64,000 nt of DNA from an uncultured Clostridia bacterium (GCA_948875265.1 CAQRYF010000002.1:1-64000), one strand, 5' to 3'; counted from the first letter of the stretch, positions 46,459 through 57,017 are shown. Numbers and translations: made by a program. The notes: a model not told the origin generated them from the letters alone.

Positions 46459-46821
46459 TTATGATACTTTTAGTTCATCTAGTCTTTTTCTTATTCTATT
46501 CCTTTTTATTTCTATCTTCTCTTTTAATTCTTTATTTTGTTTCTGATATAATTCTATTAATTTACTACGTTCTTCATCTGTCATATCTTCTTCAAATATT
46601 TTTCCTGCTTTATATTCTTTTTGTAGCTTTATTACTTTCAATTCTTCTTCATCTTGCTTTACAATTATATTTTCTTTAAAAGTATTATTCTCTACATCTC
46701 TTATCATTTTTTCTGTATTAGTATTATCTTGTATTTTTTCTCTGTTAGAAAATAAATTTCTAAACATTTTTTTAATTTTAGATATAAAATTTTCTTTATA
46801 TTCCACAATATCTTTATTCAT
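46459..46821 (-). CDS. Small charged helical protein, partner of the helicase
   Basis: A 120-residue protein, mostly Lys, Glu and Arg, with an amphipathic start (SKIKKMFRNLFSNRE) and a long C-terminal helix (LIELYQKQNKELKEKIEIKRNRIRKR). It has no catalytic motif or membrane segment. Its ATG lies 3 bases after the helicase stop codon, so the two are co-translated and probably act together. I do not recognise it. Confidence 0.55.
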   Translation of the reverse strand: MNKDIVEYKENFISKIKKMFRNLFSNREKIQDNTNTEKMIRDVENNTFKENIIVKQDEEELKVIKLQKEYKAGKIFEEDMTDEERSKLIELYQKQNKELKEKIEIKRNRIRKRLDELKVS

Positions 46822-46824
46822 ATT

Positions 46825-49590
46825 TTAATCTCCTATTTTGTTAGATTTGTCTTTTTTCTCTGCTTGCATAACTTCATTCTCTAACTTTTCAGTTTGTTCT
46901 AAGGTTTCTTGTAATTTTTTTTGCTCATCTTCTAATATTTCTAATTGTGTTTTTGTTTCTTTATCTTCTTCATATTTAAACTTAAATCCCAGACTATGTA
47001 CTTTATCAATTATTTCATACTTTGTCTTTTCACCTAAGTTTCTAATCATATTAAAATCTTCATATTTTTCAATTTCATTTATCAAGTTGGAAATTGTATA
47101 ACTTTCTACTATATCTCTTCCTCTTATATAACGTGCCAAACAATTATAAGCTCTCGTAGATAGCCCAATTTCATCTAAATGTATTTCACCTTTTTCATAT
47201 CTTTCTCGTTCTTTTTGTTCTTTTTCTTTTAATTCAGTTTCTCGTTGTTCTTGGACTATTTTCATTAATTCATCAATCTTATCTTTACTTAAATTTGGTT
47301 CATTGTCACCAACAAATACATCATGCATTGAAAAATATTTTTTCACAAATTCTTCTGTTGGTTCATATACATACTCATCAATGAATTTTTTTCTTGTAGG
47401 ATTTCTCAATTTTCTTAATGCTCTAATTTCCATTTGTCTTATGCTTTCTGGAGTAACATCATATATTTTTGCTACTTCATTGAATGTTTTTGGATAACCA
47501 TCTTTAAGTCCAAAACGTAATTGAATTATTGATTTTTCTTTCTCTTTCAATTCATCTAAACTTAGATTTATACCTATATCTATTTTATCACTTATTACTT
47601 TTCCCCTTCTATTATGATCTTTATCATAAATGCAGTCTAATAATATGTTATATTCTTTTTTACCATAAAAATCGAAATTATTTATTAATGGTAAATCATT
47701 TTGATACCATGATATATTTTCATTCTCGTTTAATCTTTCTTTTCTTTTTTCTGTGTTGGCATTCACTAGGTCTACTTTATATTGAATATAAGCATCTCTA
47801 AAATTATCAATTGTTCCAAAATCTTGTACTAATTGTATAATACTTTTTGTTTGAATTCCATATTTTTCTTCTAACACTTCATCTTCTTTTGTTAATCCAA
47901 ATACTCCACCTAGTTTTGCATCTATCAATTCTTGTTCTAATTCTTTAGGTAATTTTCCTCTTGATTTTCGATTAATAATATACTGATAATCCGATTTATA
48001 TAATTCTTCTAAATACTTGATTTCATCTCTTTCAAATTTTTTCTGCAAATCTATTCTATTAGAAAATGCATATGGATATTTCTCACAAAAATCTTTCAAA
48101 CGTTTTATTTTTTCTTCTATAGTATCTTTTTTCTCATATAAATATAATATTCCTAGTTTTTCTAATCTTTCTTTATCTTCTTCGCTATATTTAACCATAT
48201 TTTTATCATATACCATACTTTGTCTAATCTGTATCAAATATTTACCAATTGGATATCCTTCAAAAATTGTGTCACTGTGAATTTTTTCATTTGGATTTTC
48301 ATTAATAAACTTTTCAAATAAATCAATTTTTTCTTCTATTGATAATGATTGTAATCGACTAAGTTGTTCAATCTTTCTAGATATCTCTCCAATATTTTTT
48401 GTATAATCTACTATTTTAAATTTTCTATTTTTAGAATCATCTTTTGTATTATCGTCCTTCATTCTTCCATTTAATTCTCTTGTAAAATCCTCAACAACTC
48501 TTATAGAATCAAAATTATCAACTAAATCTATAATAACTGGTCTTTTTGAAGAGTTTCCTACTGTTAATGCTCTACCAATTTGTTGCATATATATTGTAGG
48601 AGATTTCGTTGGTCTCATCATCACTACTCCATCAATATCTGGTAAGTGATATCCTTCATTTAACATATTTACCGAAAATATTAATTTTAATGTATTTTCA
48701 TTATTATCATTCTCAAATTGTTTTAATATTTTTTTATTGTTTTTTAAGCTTTCTGAAGATGCAACACTATATATCTTTATATTAGGATTAATTTTAGAGA
48801 ATAAATCTTGTGATTCTTGAATCTTTTTTTCCATTTCTTCTATATTAGAACAAAATACCATGTATTTTCCATTTTTATTAGTAATATGTTTTTCTAAAAC
48901 TTCAGGCAAATTCTCTGTATCCTTATTTAATTGTTTCGATAATTCTTCAAAAAGTTTTCTTGCTTCGTCTTTTCTTGATTGAGTTGAATTTGAATTTTCT
49001 ATTTGTTCTTTTAATTGTAATAATTTATCTTCATACCCATACATTGCACTAACATAATCAAATTCTGGAAGAATACCCTTTTCTATAGCTTCCATAAAAG
49101 ATATTTCTGATGCTATATGATTTCCAAACATCTCTTCAGCCATATCAATATTACCATCAAAATATCTAATTGGTGTTGCTGATAATCCTAAAACTTTTGC
49201 ATCCGGAAACATATTACATAACTCATTTACAGCTTCTCCCCAAACTGGAGCTCCACAATGATGAAACTCATCAAGAACTATTATATCTGGATTGATTTTT
49301 TTCATTTCTTCATTATCCAGTTTTGATGTTTTTTGATATGTCATTCTTTCTAGTCCTAAAAATTTTTGTCCATTGTATTTTATTGAATCTTCTTTTATTT
49401 GATGTAAAATTGATATACTAGGCGCTAAATATAAAACTTTCTTTCCCTGATTATCTTCTATCAGTTTTAGTGCAATATAAGATTTTCCTGTTCCTGTAGG
49501 ATGAATTATTGCTGCTCTATTACCATTTTCAAATTCTTCTTTTACTCCATTATAAGCTTCTTGTTGGTGTATTTTTAATTCGATACTCAT
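46825..49590 (-). CDS. SF2 helicase fused to sigma-70 region 4-like and RNAP alpha-CTD-like domains
   Basis: A 921-residue fusion. Residues 1 to about 370 form a superfamily 2 helicase: Q-like start LKIHQQEAY, Walker A HPTGTGKS (30-37), DEFHH (107-111), SATP (137-140), and motif VI QQIGRALT. Near 655-725 is a sigma region 4-like helix-turn-helix: KEKSIIQLRFGLKDGYPKTF, then VTPESIRQMEIRALRKLR. Near 800-875 an alpha-CTD-like HhH follows: LSTRAYNCLARYI and MIRNLGEKTKYEI. A helical connector links them. This suggests a helicase that docks on promoter-like DNA or transcription complexes. No nuclease motif is seen. Confidence 0.75.
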   Translation of the reverse strand: MSIELKIHQQEAYNGVKEEFENGNRAAIIHPTGTGKSYIALKLIEDNQGKKVLYLAPSISILHQIKEDSIKYNGQKFLGLERMTYQKTSKLDNEEMKKINPDIIVLDEFHHCGAPVWGEAVNELCNMFPDAKVLGLSATPIRYFDGNIDMAEEMFGNHIASEISFMEAIEKGILPEFDYVSAMYGYEDKLLQLKEQIENSNSTQSRKDEARKLFEELSKQLNKDTENLPEVLEKHITNKNGKYMVFCSNIEEMEKKIQESQDLFSKINPNIKIYSVASSESLKNNKKILKQFENDNNENTLKLIFSVNMLNEGYHLPDIDGVVMMRPTKSPTIYMQQIGRALTVGNSSKRPVIIDLVDNFDSIRVVEDFTRELNGRMKDDNTKDDSKNRKFKIVDYTKNIGEISRKIEQLSRLQSLSIEEKIDLFEKFINENPNEKIHSDTIFEGYPIGKYLIQIRQSMVYDKNMVKYSEEDKERLEKLGILYLYEKKDTIEEKIKRLKDFCEKYPYAFSNRIDLQKKFERDEIKYLEELYKSDYQYIINRKSRGKLPKELEQELIDAKLGGVFGLTKEDEVLEEKYGIQTKSIIQLVQDFGTIDNFRDAYIQYKVDLVNANTEKRKERLNENENISWYQNDLPLINNFDFYGKKEYNILLDCIYDKDHNRRGKVISDKIDIGINLSLDELKEKEKSIIQLRFGLKDGYPKTFNEVAKIYDVTPESIRQMEIRALRKLRNPTRKKFIDEYVYEPTEEFVKKYFSMHDVFVGDNEPNLSKDKIDELMKIVQEQRETELKEKEQKERERYEKGEIHLDEIGLSTRAYNCLARYIRGRDIVESYTISNLINEIEKYEDFNMIRNLGEKTKYEIIDKVHSLGFKFKYEEDKETKTQLEILEDEQKKLQETLEQTEKLENEVMQAEKKDKSNKIGD

Positions 49591-49910
49591 TTTTTACCTC
49601 TACTTTTTAACATTTTTATATTATACCACTTTTATTCTGTATTTATATTAAAATTTTTTTCATCGCAAATATGAAAAACTATTCTATTATTCATCATTAT
49701 TATACAATTTCTACGTTTTTTATTCAATAACTAGCAAGCAATTTTTCTTTACTTTTTTGTTACTTTTTTATTACAATTTTTTAAAAAATTATAGGACAAA
49801 TAACTTATTATTTTTAGTAAACTTTTTAGCTTATTGTAAATATTAAAAATCATTTTATTTAAAAAAAGAAAAGCCTCTAATATCATCGACCTTCCTTTTT
49901 TCACTAATTC
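49591..49910. other. 320-base AT-rich spacer, nothing recognisable
   Basis: No frame, RNA gene or strong palindrome is seen between the helicase start and the galE stop codon. The sequence is about 80% A+T by eye. It should hold the helicase promoter and the galE terminator, but I cannot identify either reliably. Confidence 0.5.
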
Positions 49911-50915
49911 TTAGCCATTATTTCTTATATAATTCCAAGAGTCTTTACACATATCATCTAAATTCTTTGTAGCTTCCCAGCCCAACTCTTCTTTAGCTTT
50001 TTTAGGATTTGCATAACAAGTTGCAATATCACCTGCTCTTCTTGGAGCTATTTTATATGGCACTTCTTTACCTGTCGCTTGTTCAAATCCTTTTACCATA
50101 TCTAACACACTATATCCAGTTCCTGTTCCTAAGTTATAAATATACAGTCCTTTTCCTTCTTTATCTAATTTATTTAATGCTGATACATGTCCTTTAGCTA
50201 AATCTACAACATGAATATAATCTCTTACTCCTGTTCCATCATGAGTATCATAATCGTTTCCAAATACAGATAACTCTTTTAAAGTTCCAGCAGCAACTCT
50301 TGCTACATATGGCATTAAGTTATTTGGTATACCTTGTGGTTCTTCTCCAATTAATCCACTTTCATGTGCTCCTACTGGGTTAAAATATCTTAATATACAT
50401 ATATCCCAACTATTATCAGATGCATATGTATCTTTTAATATTTGTTCTATAAATAACTTTGATGTACCATATGGATTTGTAGTTCCTCCTGTTTTACATT
50501 CTTCTGTAATCGGAATAAACTCTGGATCTCCATATACTGTTGCTGAAGAGCTAAATATAAACTTCTTTACATTATATTTTTTCATAACATCTAGCAAAAC
50601 TAAACATCCTGATACATTATTTGTATAATATTCTATAGGTTTTTGAACTGATTCTCCTACTGCTTTATATCCTGCAAAGTTTAAAACACTATCAATTTCA
50701 TTTTCTTCAAATACTTTTTCTAATTTTTCCTTATCTAGATAATCTAATTCATAAAACTTAAACTCTTTACCTGTTATTTGTTTTATTCTATCTAAAACTT
50801 CTGGTTTACTATTTGAAAAGTTATCTATAATAACTATTTCCTTTCCTTCATTTAATAATTCTACAGCAGTATGACTTCCTATATATCCTGCTCCTCCTGG
50901 TAATAAAATTGCCAT
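49911..50915 (-). CDS. galE: UDP-glucose 4-epimerase
   Basis: A 334-residue short-chain dehydrogenase-type epimerase interconverting UDP-glucose and UDP-galactose. It starts [15 protein letters not shown] (NAD motif GxxGxxG) and has [10 protein letters not shown], the catalytic YGTSK, and [17 protein letters not shown] at 50915 was chosen because GGAGGA lies just upstream. The same frame stays open 44 codons further, but that part is a REP-like element and the cysS end, not galE sequence. It probably supplies UDP-Gal for the polysaccharide. Confidence 0.96.
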   Translation of the reverse strand: MAILLPGGAGYIGSHTAVELLNEGKEIVIIDNFSNSKPEVLDRIKQITGKEFKFYELDYLDKEKLEKVFEENEIDSVLNFAGYKAVGESVQKPIEYYTNNVSGCLVLLDVMKKYNVKKFIFSSSATVYGDPEFIPITEECKTGGTTNPYGTSKLFIEQILKDTYASDNSWDICILRYFNPVGAHESGLIGEEPQGIPNNLMPYVARVAAGTLKELSVFGNDYDTHDGTGVRDYIHVVDLAKGHVSALNKLDKEGKGLYIYNLGTGTGYSVLDMVKGFEQATGKEVPYKIAPRRAGDIATCYANPKKAKEELGWEATKNLDDMCKDSWNYIRNNG

Positions 50916-50934
50916 TTTAAATTCCTCCTTTTTT

Positions 50935-50965
50935 TGTCCTATTGGGGACGTTTCTGTTTGGGACA
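50935..50965. repeat. 31-bp REP-like element, copy C1
   Basis: Starts TGTCCTATTGGGGACGTTTC and ends TTTGGGACA. It forms a pair with the inverted copy C2 after a 9-base gap, like the paired REP units of BIMEs. It is identical, inverted, to copy B. Confidence 0.85.
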
Positions 50966-50974
50966 CTTCCCAAA

Positions 50975-51005
50975 TGTCCCATAGACAAACGTCCCTAATG
51001 GGACA
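50975..51005. repeat. 31-bp REP-like element, copy C2 (inverted), containing the cysS stop codon
   Basis: Starts TGTCCCATAGACAAACGTCC and ends AATGGGACA, the opposite orientation of C1. The cysS TAG (50997-50995) is within it, so the last three residues of CysS (Met-Ser-His) are encoded by the repeat. Confidence 0.85.
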
Positions 51006-52389
51006 TTTGCTTAATTTCTGTCCCTTCTTTGGTATCTTTGATTTCATATCCTTTACTTTGTATTAAATCTCTTAATTCATCTGATTTAATCCAGTCCTTA
51101 TTTTCTCTTGCTTTTTTTCTTTGTTCTACTAAATCTAATATTTCTTGTGGTATCTCTTCTATTTGTTTTTTAGTTTCTTCGTTTATTTTTAAACCTAACA
51201 CTGTATCAAATTTTATTAACAATTCTGCCAATTTAGGAGATTTCTTATCATTTCTGACAACCTCCCATACAGCACTCATAGCAGCTGGCATGTTTAAATC
51301 ATCATTTATTGCTTTATGGAATTTCTCCTCATATTCATTAATTATACTTTGGTCTATTTCATCTTTTCCTTCTAGATGATTTTTATATCCTTGTTTTAGT
51401 CTTTCTAATGATTTTGAAGCCGCTTCTATTCCTTCCCAAGTGAAATTTAATTTATTTTTGTAATGACATGAATAGCTAAATAATCTATATACAATTGGGT
51501 CATATCCTCTTTCAATAAAATCTTTAATCAAATACACATTTCCTAAACTCTTTGACATTTTCCCACCATTGATTAGCAAATATTCTCCATGCATCCAATA
51601 ATTAGCTGGAATTTTTCCACAAGCTCCTTTACTTTGAGCTATCTCGTTTTCATGGTGTGTTGGTATTAAGTCTATACCACCTGTATGTATATCAAATTGT
51701 TCGCCTAAATATTTTTGTCCCATTGCAGAACATTCTATATGCCATCCTGGGTAACTTAATCCCCAAGGACTATCCCATTTCATCAGATGATTTTCTGGTG
51801 CTTTTATCCATAAAGCAAAATCATATGGATTTCTTTTTTCTGGATCTATATCAACCCTTGCACCTGCTTTTTGTTCTTCTAAATTCAAGTTTGATAATAT
51901 TGGATATTTATCTAATTTAGATATATCAAAATATATAGCTGTAGAGGTTTCATATGCATATCCTTTTTGTACTAGTTTTTTAACATATTCAAGCATTTCA
52001 TTTATATGTTCTGTTGCTTTACATACAATCTCTGGTGTTTCTATATTTAATAATTCTAAATCTTTAAAAAATAAATCTGTATAATATTTAGATATTTCTA
52101 ACGGTGTTTTATTTTCTTCTCTTGCTGACTTTAACATTTTGTCTTCACCTTCATCACCATCAGATACCAAATGCCCCACATCTGTTATATTCATTGCATG
52201 CTTTATTTTATATCCATTATATCTTAAAACTCTTCTTAAAACATCTTGAAATATATTTGTTCTCATATTTCCAATTGTTGCATCTTTATATACTGTTGGT
52301 CCACATGAATATATTTTCACCTCTTCTTTATCTATTGAGGTAAATAACTCTTTTTTCTTTGTCAATGTATTACTAAAAAATATATCCAT
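50995..52389 (-). CDS. cysS: Cysteinyl-tRNA synthetase
   Basis: A 464-residue class I synthetase. It has the zinc-binding Cys in [17 protein letters not shown] (HIGH-like TIGN), [23 protein letters not shown], and the [10 protein letters not shown] loop. The C-terminal region is the usual anticodon-binding helical part. The last residues, reaching Met-Ser-His, and the TAG lie in a REP-like repeat, so the original stop codon has probably been replaced by the insertion. Length is normal, so the effect should be minor. Confidence 0.96.
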   Translation of the reverse strand: MDIFFSNTLTKKKELFTSIDKEEVKIYSCGPTVYKDATIGNMRTNIFQDVLRRVLRYNGYKIKHAMNITDVGHLVSDGDEGEDKMLKSAREENKTPLEISKYYTDLFFKDLELLNIETPEIVCKATEHINEMLEYVKKLVQKGYAYETSTAIYFDISKLDKYPILSNLNLEEQKAGARVDIDPEKRNPYDFALWIKAPENHLMKWDSPWGLSYPGWHIECSAMGQKYLGEQFDIHTGGIDLIPTHHENEIAQSKGACGKIPANYWMHGEYLLINGGKMSKSLGNVYLIKDFIERGYDPIVYRLFSYSCHYKNKLNFTWEGIEAASKSLERLKQGYKNHLEGKDEIDQSIINEYEEKFHKAINDDLNMPAAMSAVWEVVRNDKKSPKLAELLIKFDTVLGLKINEETKKQIEEIPQEILDLVEQRKKARENKDWIKSDELRDLIQSKGYEIKDTKEGTEIKQMSH

Positions 52390-52428
52390 TATAGTCTCCC
52401 TTCAAATTTTATTAATATTTTTTAATAT

Positions 52429-52459
52429 GAGATGTGAAATATCTTTGTTCCACATCTCA
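52429..52459 (-). terminator. Rho-independent terminator after the class A PBP gene
   Basis: TGAGATGTG (52429-52437) pairs with CACATCTCA (52451-52459), then a moderately T-rich tail on the minus strand, 13 bases past the PBP stop codon. Confidence 0.65.
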
Positions 52460-52471
52460 ACGTCTTAGTTA

Positions 52472-55108
52472 CTATGGATTAGTTGGTGTTGTTCCTTCAT
52501 CTGGTTTGTCAGTTCCTGCATTTCCTCCTGAAGGTCCTTCATCTGGTTTTTCAGTTCCTGTATTCCCTCCTGATGTTCCTCCATTATCTCCTCCAGTATT
52601 TGTATTTGAAGATGTGTTTGTAGAATTTGTATTTGTAGTATTTGTGTTTACTGTATTTGTTTTTGGCTTTTCTGATTCTTCTGGTTTTTTATGTATTGTA
52701 CAAGTTTCTGTTACTTCTTTTCCTGATGAAGAACTTTTACCTGAAGCTTTCCACAAATTTAGTTTCTCTTTTGGTGGCACAACACCATAACTATTTGGTT
52801 TTGTACTTGGGCAATATTCATTTGCTATCAACCCTGATTCTGTACATAAGTTTTGTGTGCCATGTCCTGGACATTTTTCAGGTAGGTGATTTTGTGCAAA
52901 GATTTCTTTATACGTATCTGTGCATCCTGTTGTTGCAACACAACCAGTTGTTTTACATACTGTTTGTTCTACAATTCCTCCAGGTCTTTTAAATGATGCT
53001 TTTTCTAATCCTTTATGAATATCTGTCATTATTGCGTCCCATATTTGTCCTGCTGGATTTGTACCATTATATCTTACTTCTTCTGGATTATCATATCCAA
53101 ACCAACAAGCTGCTGCATAATATGGTGTAAATCCACAAAGCCATCTATCATAACTATTGTCTGTTGTTCCTGTTTTAGCAGCTACATCCATTCCTGATAT
53201 AGAACAATATGTTGCTGTTCCTTTTTTTACAGGCTCTTGTAATATTGATTTCACTATATATGCATTTTGTTCTGATATTACTCTTCTTCTTTCTTGAGTT
53301 GGTGTTAATACTGTATTTCCACTCACATCTACAACTTTTGTATAGAAAGTTGGTGTTATATATTCTCCATTATTTGCTATTGTAGCATATGCTGCTGCCA
53401 TTTCTAATGGGCTAATTCCATCTGAAATTCCTCCAATTGCAAGAGGTAAGCTTTCATCATCTTTTTTTGGATTTTCTCCATTTTTATATAAGCTTGTTAC
53501 TCCAAAATTTCTTAAATAATCAATTGATTTACCTGGTGTTAGTTCTCTCATAATTTTGACTTCTGGAACATTTTGTGAGTATGCAATTATATCCCTAATA
53601 TTTATTAATCCTCTATATTTATTACCATCATTTTTTGGTTTATATCCACTAAAATCTGTTTGTACATCATCATATACTGTTGCTGCAGTTATTATTCCTT
53701 CTTCTAATGCTGGTGCTATATCTGCAATTGGTTTTATTGAAGAACCTGGTTGTCTATTAGTTTGAGTTGCTCTATTTAAATTTGCTCCTGTTTTTTCTCC
53801 TAATCCTCCAGATACACCTATAACATTTCCTGTTTGGTGATCTATCACTACAAAAGCTGCTTGTGTATGGTCATTTTTCTTCTCTCCATTTTTATCTTTA
53901 TCAACACCATTAAATTGATATTTTTCCTTAAGAGTTTCTTGTTCTATTCTAGTTTGTATTGTTTGATCAACTGTTGAATATATTGTAAGTCCACTACTGT
54001 ATACATAGTTTTCAGCTAATTGTCTTGATATTCCCTTTTCTTCCATTACTTGGCCAATTACTTGTTCAACAACCGCATCTGCATGGTACGAATATGATGT
54101 TCCTGTACTTTGTGCTCCTTTTTCAAATGTTAATCCAGCTTCTGCTTTTGAAACAGCAACATTATATTCATCTTCATTTTGTATATAACCTAATTCTTTC
54201 ATTTTAGATAACACTGTTAATGTTTTAGACTTAATTCTTTCATTTCTTTTTTCTTCTGTATCATTTTCTGATGCTAATTTATATGGATTGTATTTACTTG
54301 GCGATGTGTTTATTCCTGCTAAAAATGCACATTCTGCTAAATCCAAATCTTTTGCACTTTTATTAAAATAATATTCTGCTCCTAATTCTACTCCATGAAG
54401 ATTTCCTTCTCCACCTATATATAAAATATTTAAATATAATTCAAGAATTTGATCTTTAGATATCATTCTTTCTACTTGATATGCTTTTGCCCATTCTTTT
54501 ACTTTTCTCATTATTCCAGCTATTCCTGATGCCTCATCATCTTTTGTTATATTTTTAACTAACTGTTGAGTAATTGTACTTCCTCCATATGAGCTTTTAC
54601 CAAGTACTGTATTTATTATGGCTCCACCTGTTCTTTTTATATCAACTCCATTATGTTTATAAAATCTCTCATCTTCTATCGCTACATAAGCTTTTGGTAG
54701 ATAATCTGCCATGTCTTCTATTTTTATTATCTTTCTTTTTTCATCTCCACTTAAATTGGCAACAACTGCCCCATTTTTATCTACTATAACAGAGTTTGAA
54801 GCTTCAATTTTTAATTCGTCTTTTGTTATTTCAAATTCATCTCCAAATAAGCCAAAAAACATTCCTGCAACAATTCCTGCTCCTATAACACATAAAAGCA
54901 AGATTATAATTATTAATATTTTAAACGCCATAACTAATTTAGGATGTTTTGATTGTTTGTTTCCCTTTTTACAATTTTGCTTTCTTTTCACTTCTGGTCT
55001 TTTCCTTGATTTATTTGCTGTTCTTTTATTATTTGTTTTCTTTCTTCTTTTTCCATTTTGAACTTTATATGATTTTGTTTTATCTTTATCATTATTACTA
55101 CTTGGCAT
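52472..55108 (-). CDS. Class A penicillin-binding protein (PBP1A-like)
   Basis: An 878-residue bifunctional peptidoglycan synthase. It has a very basic cytoplasmic start (KRRKKTNNKR), a membrane segment near 65-87, the GT51 glycosyltransferase (EDERFYKHNG, GGSTITQQLVKN), and the transpeptidase with SSIKP (PGSSIKPI), SQN and KTGTT. The tail of about 100 residues has a CXXTGC-like Cys region, then low-complexity Thr/Asn/Gly with repeats of GxEKPDEGxxGG. ATG at 55108 follows AAGGAGG; an upstream in-frame start was rejected. Confidence 0.93.
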   Translation of the reverse strand: MPSSNNDKDKTKSYKVQNGKRRKKTNNKRTANKSRKRPEVKRKQNCKKGNKQSKHPKLVMAFKILIIIILLLCVIGAGIVAGMFFGLFGDEFEITKDELKIEASNSVIVDKNGAVVANLSGDEKRKIIKIEDMADYLPKAYVAIEDERFYKHNGVDIKRTGGAIINTVLGKSSYGGSTITQQLVKNITKDDEASGIAGIMRKVKEWAKAYQVERMISKDQILELYLNILYIGGEGNLHGVELGAEYYFNKSAKDLDLAECAFLAGINTSPSKYNPYKLASENDTEEKRNERIKSKTLTVLSKMKELGYIQNEDEYNVAVSKAEAGLTFEKGAQSTGTSYSYHADAVVEQVIGQVMEEKGISRQLAENYVYSSGLTIYSTVDQTIQTRIEQETLKEKYQFNGVDKDKNGEKKNDHTQAAFVVIDHQTGNVIGVSGGLGEKTGANLNRATQTNRQPGSSIKPIADIAPALEEGIITAATVYDDVQTDFSGYKPKNDGNKYRGLINIRDIIAYSQNVPEVKIMRELTPGKSIDYLRNFGVTSLYKNGENPKKDDESLPLAIGGISDGISPLEMAAAYATIANNGEYITPTFYTKVVDVSGNTVLTPTQERRRVISEQNAYIVKSILQEPVKKGTATYCSISGMDVAAKTGTTDNSYDRWLCGFTPYYAAACWFGYDNPEEVRYNGTNPAGQIWDAIMTDIHKGLEKASFKRPGGIVEQTVCKTTGCVATTGCTDTYKEIFAQNHLPEKCPGHGTQNLCTESGLIANEYCPSTKPNSYGVVPPKEKLNLWKASGKSSSSGKEVTETCTIHKKPEESEKPKTNTVNTNTTNTNSTNTSSNTNTGGDNGGTSGGNTGTEKPDEGPSGGNAGTDKPDEGTTPTNP

Positions 55109-55223
55109 TTTATTACCTCCTTGCCAATTAAAATTCGACAAATACATTATATTATACTTTTTTAAAAAAAGAAAGCTTTTAAAGAAATTTTTAATAAATT
55201 CAATCATCTATATTTTACATAAA

Positions 55224-56076
55224 TTAAATAATCGTATTATTTGCAATAAGTGCAGCAATTTTAACATTATCTTTTTTAACTTTTTTAATTATATTTTCAA
55301 ATGGTTGTTTTTTATATATTAAGGCTTCATATATATCTTTTTTACAGTATTTTTCTAGTATATTATAATCCTCAAAATATATATCATCATTTACATATGT
55401 AATCTCATAATCATTTATATTAATCCCATTAAATCTTTTACTGTTGATTTTCATATTTCCTTTTAAATTTATAATTATTGCTTCATCATAAATATTATAT
55501 TTATTTAATAATTCTTTTGGGAAATCTATATTTAATATTATTGGTGATTTTGCTAAGCTTTTCCTTTTATTATTCGCTACTGTTATCATTATTCCTTCAT
55601 CTTCCAAAATCTGTCTTTCTATATTTTTAAATTTTGAAATATGATTTGTTACAATACTTACTCTCTTATATTCTCTTGCTATCTTTCTTATATTGTGTAA
55701 TGCATTTTCTGTAACTTCATTAATTGTTATAGATATACCGAGTTTCTTCCTTTTTCATTTCTTTAACTTTCATAATATATTGTAATACATCATATATCAA
55801 TACTTCAAATAACCATCTTCCATTTATAATACTAATATTATATGAATTTAAATAATCTATATATTGTTCTTTACTTTTTATCTTTTTACTTACTAGAACT
55901 TTATTACAATTTGTCTTGTTTAAAATCTTTTTTGTTTTTAAAGCTAATTTCTCTGCTTGTCTTTGTGTTATTTCTTCATTGTTTATAGGTAATATTATTT
56001 TATTATCAATTAGATGAATTATATTTAATTTTCTTAATATTTTTCTAGGCTTGTCAGTCTCATGGATATAATACAA
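55224..56076 (-). CDS. Hypothetical protein, interrupted by an in-frame CGG (+1 shift needed)
   Basis: A soluble protein of about 283 residues of unknown function. Residues 1-112 are Lys/Ile-rich. The zero frame meets CGG (55740-55738) and stops 5 codons later. Skipping the C gives GISITINEVTENALHNIRKIA and an open frame through VSIVTNHISKFKNIERQIL and VKIAALIANNTII to the TAA at 55224. The middle region has alternating strands and helices like a Rossmann-type fold. TTG at 56076 is placed well after AAGGAG; GTG at 56085 is an alternative. It follows truB, perhaps after a terminator. Confidence 0.65.
55738..55740 (-). other. CGG +1 recoding site 5 (hypothetical gene)
   Basis: In-frame ACT CGG TAT. 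Skipping the C gives ACT GGT ATA (Thr-Gly-Ile) and an open frame of about 170 codons that joins two fragments. The preceding bases AGAAACTCGG are shared with site 4. Confidence 0.7.
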
Positions 56077-56126
56077 AAAAATCACTCCTTATATACTTTT
56101 ATGTTTAAGTATATGAGAATGATTTT
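56077..56126 (-). terminator. Hairpin after truB, with A/T-rich arms
   Basis: AAAAAATCA pairs with TGATTTTT across an inner stem TATACTT/AAGTATA. On the minus strand a run of seven T follows the stem. The ribosome binding site of the next gene is inside the arm, so it could also be regulatory. Confidence 0.55.
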
Positions 56127-56144
56127 TCATATATTCTTTTATTT

Positions 56145-57017
56145 TTATAAAATTATATCACGTTTTAATAAACCTTTTTCTACTGTACCAGTCCCAATAA
56201 ATTTATTATTACAATATATTTTATATATTCCATCTTTACTTTTTTGAGTTGATTTTACACCATTTAAAAACAATTTTAATTTTCTATCATCTAATTTTAT
56301 TGTATCACTTTCTTTAAATATTTTTTCTAAAGAAATAAAATGTTCTTTTATGTATGTATCTGTGTCTTTATTTTCCATAAGCTCCTGTATTGTTATAGAA
56401 TTCTCTATTTTAAAATCACCTACTCGTAGTCTTTCTAATTCTAACATATATCCTACTGTTCCTAATCTTTTTGCTATATCTTCACATAAACTTCTAATAT
56501 ATGTACCTTTTGAACAACTAACTTGAAATTTCAGTTGCTTATTATTATTATCTATATCTAATAATTGTATATTATATATTTCTATATTTCTTGGCTCAAT
56601 AGCTACAGCTTGACCTTTTCTTGCATATTCATATAATTTTTTTCCATTTACCTTTATGGCAGAATAGATTGGAGGAATTTGCTTTTGTTTTCCTACAAAA
56701 GTTTTTAACACTTCCTTTATATAATCTTTTTCCAGCTTTTCTTGTCTAACTTCTCTTTCTTCAATTATATTTCCTTCACTATCTGCTGTATCCGTCTTTT
56801 TTCCTAATTGTAAATTAACTCTGTATGTTTTATCATGATTTACTAAATATTTAGAACATAATGTTCCTTTTCCTATAAGTAATGGCAACACACCTGTTGC
56901 CATTGGATCTAAAGTTCCTGTATGCCCTACTTTTTTATTAAATACTTTTTTAACTTTATATACTATATCATGTGATGTACATCCTTTGTGTTTATTTATA
57001 ACTATTATTCCATCCAT
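56145..57017 (-). CDS. truB: tRNA pseudouridine-55 synthase
   Basis: A 290-residue enzyme making pseudouridine 55 in the T loop of tRNA. It starts DGIIVINKHKGCTSHDIV and has the catalytic GHTGTLDPMATGVLP, with Asp near 38, then YRVNLQLGKKTDTADSEG and RIRSL-like CSKGTYIRSLCEDIA. The C-terminal PUA-like part is short, as usual in Firmicutes. Its start shares a base with the nrnA stop, in the usual order rbfA-nrnA-truB. Confidence 0.96.
   Translation of the reverse strand: MDGIIVINKHKGCTSHDIVYKVKKVFNKKVGHTGTLDPMATGVLPLLIGKGTLCSKYLVNHDKTYRVNLQLGKKTDTADSEGNIIEEREVRQEKLEKDYIKEVLKTFVGKQKQIPPIYSAIKVNGKKLYEYARKGQAVAIEPRNIEIYNIQLLDIDNNNKQLKFQVSCSKGTYIRSLCEDIAKRLGTVGYMLELERLRVGDFKIENSITIQELMENKDTDTYIKEHFISLEKIFKESDTIKLDDRKLKLFLNGVKSTQKSKDGIYKIYCNNKFIGTGTVEKGLLKRDIIL

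Noticed and set aside
50916..51047. 44-codon N-terminal extension of galE
   Set aside because: The open frame there is made of the REP-like pair and the end of cysS. A good ribosome binding site precedes [15 protein letters not shown], the true start.
52390..52470. T-box riboswitch before cysS or argS
   Set aside because: The upstream gaps are too short (under 90 bases, and occupied by a PBP terminator or another gene) and no T-box consensus was seen.
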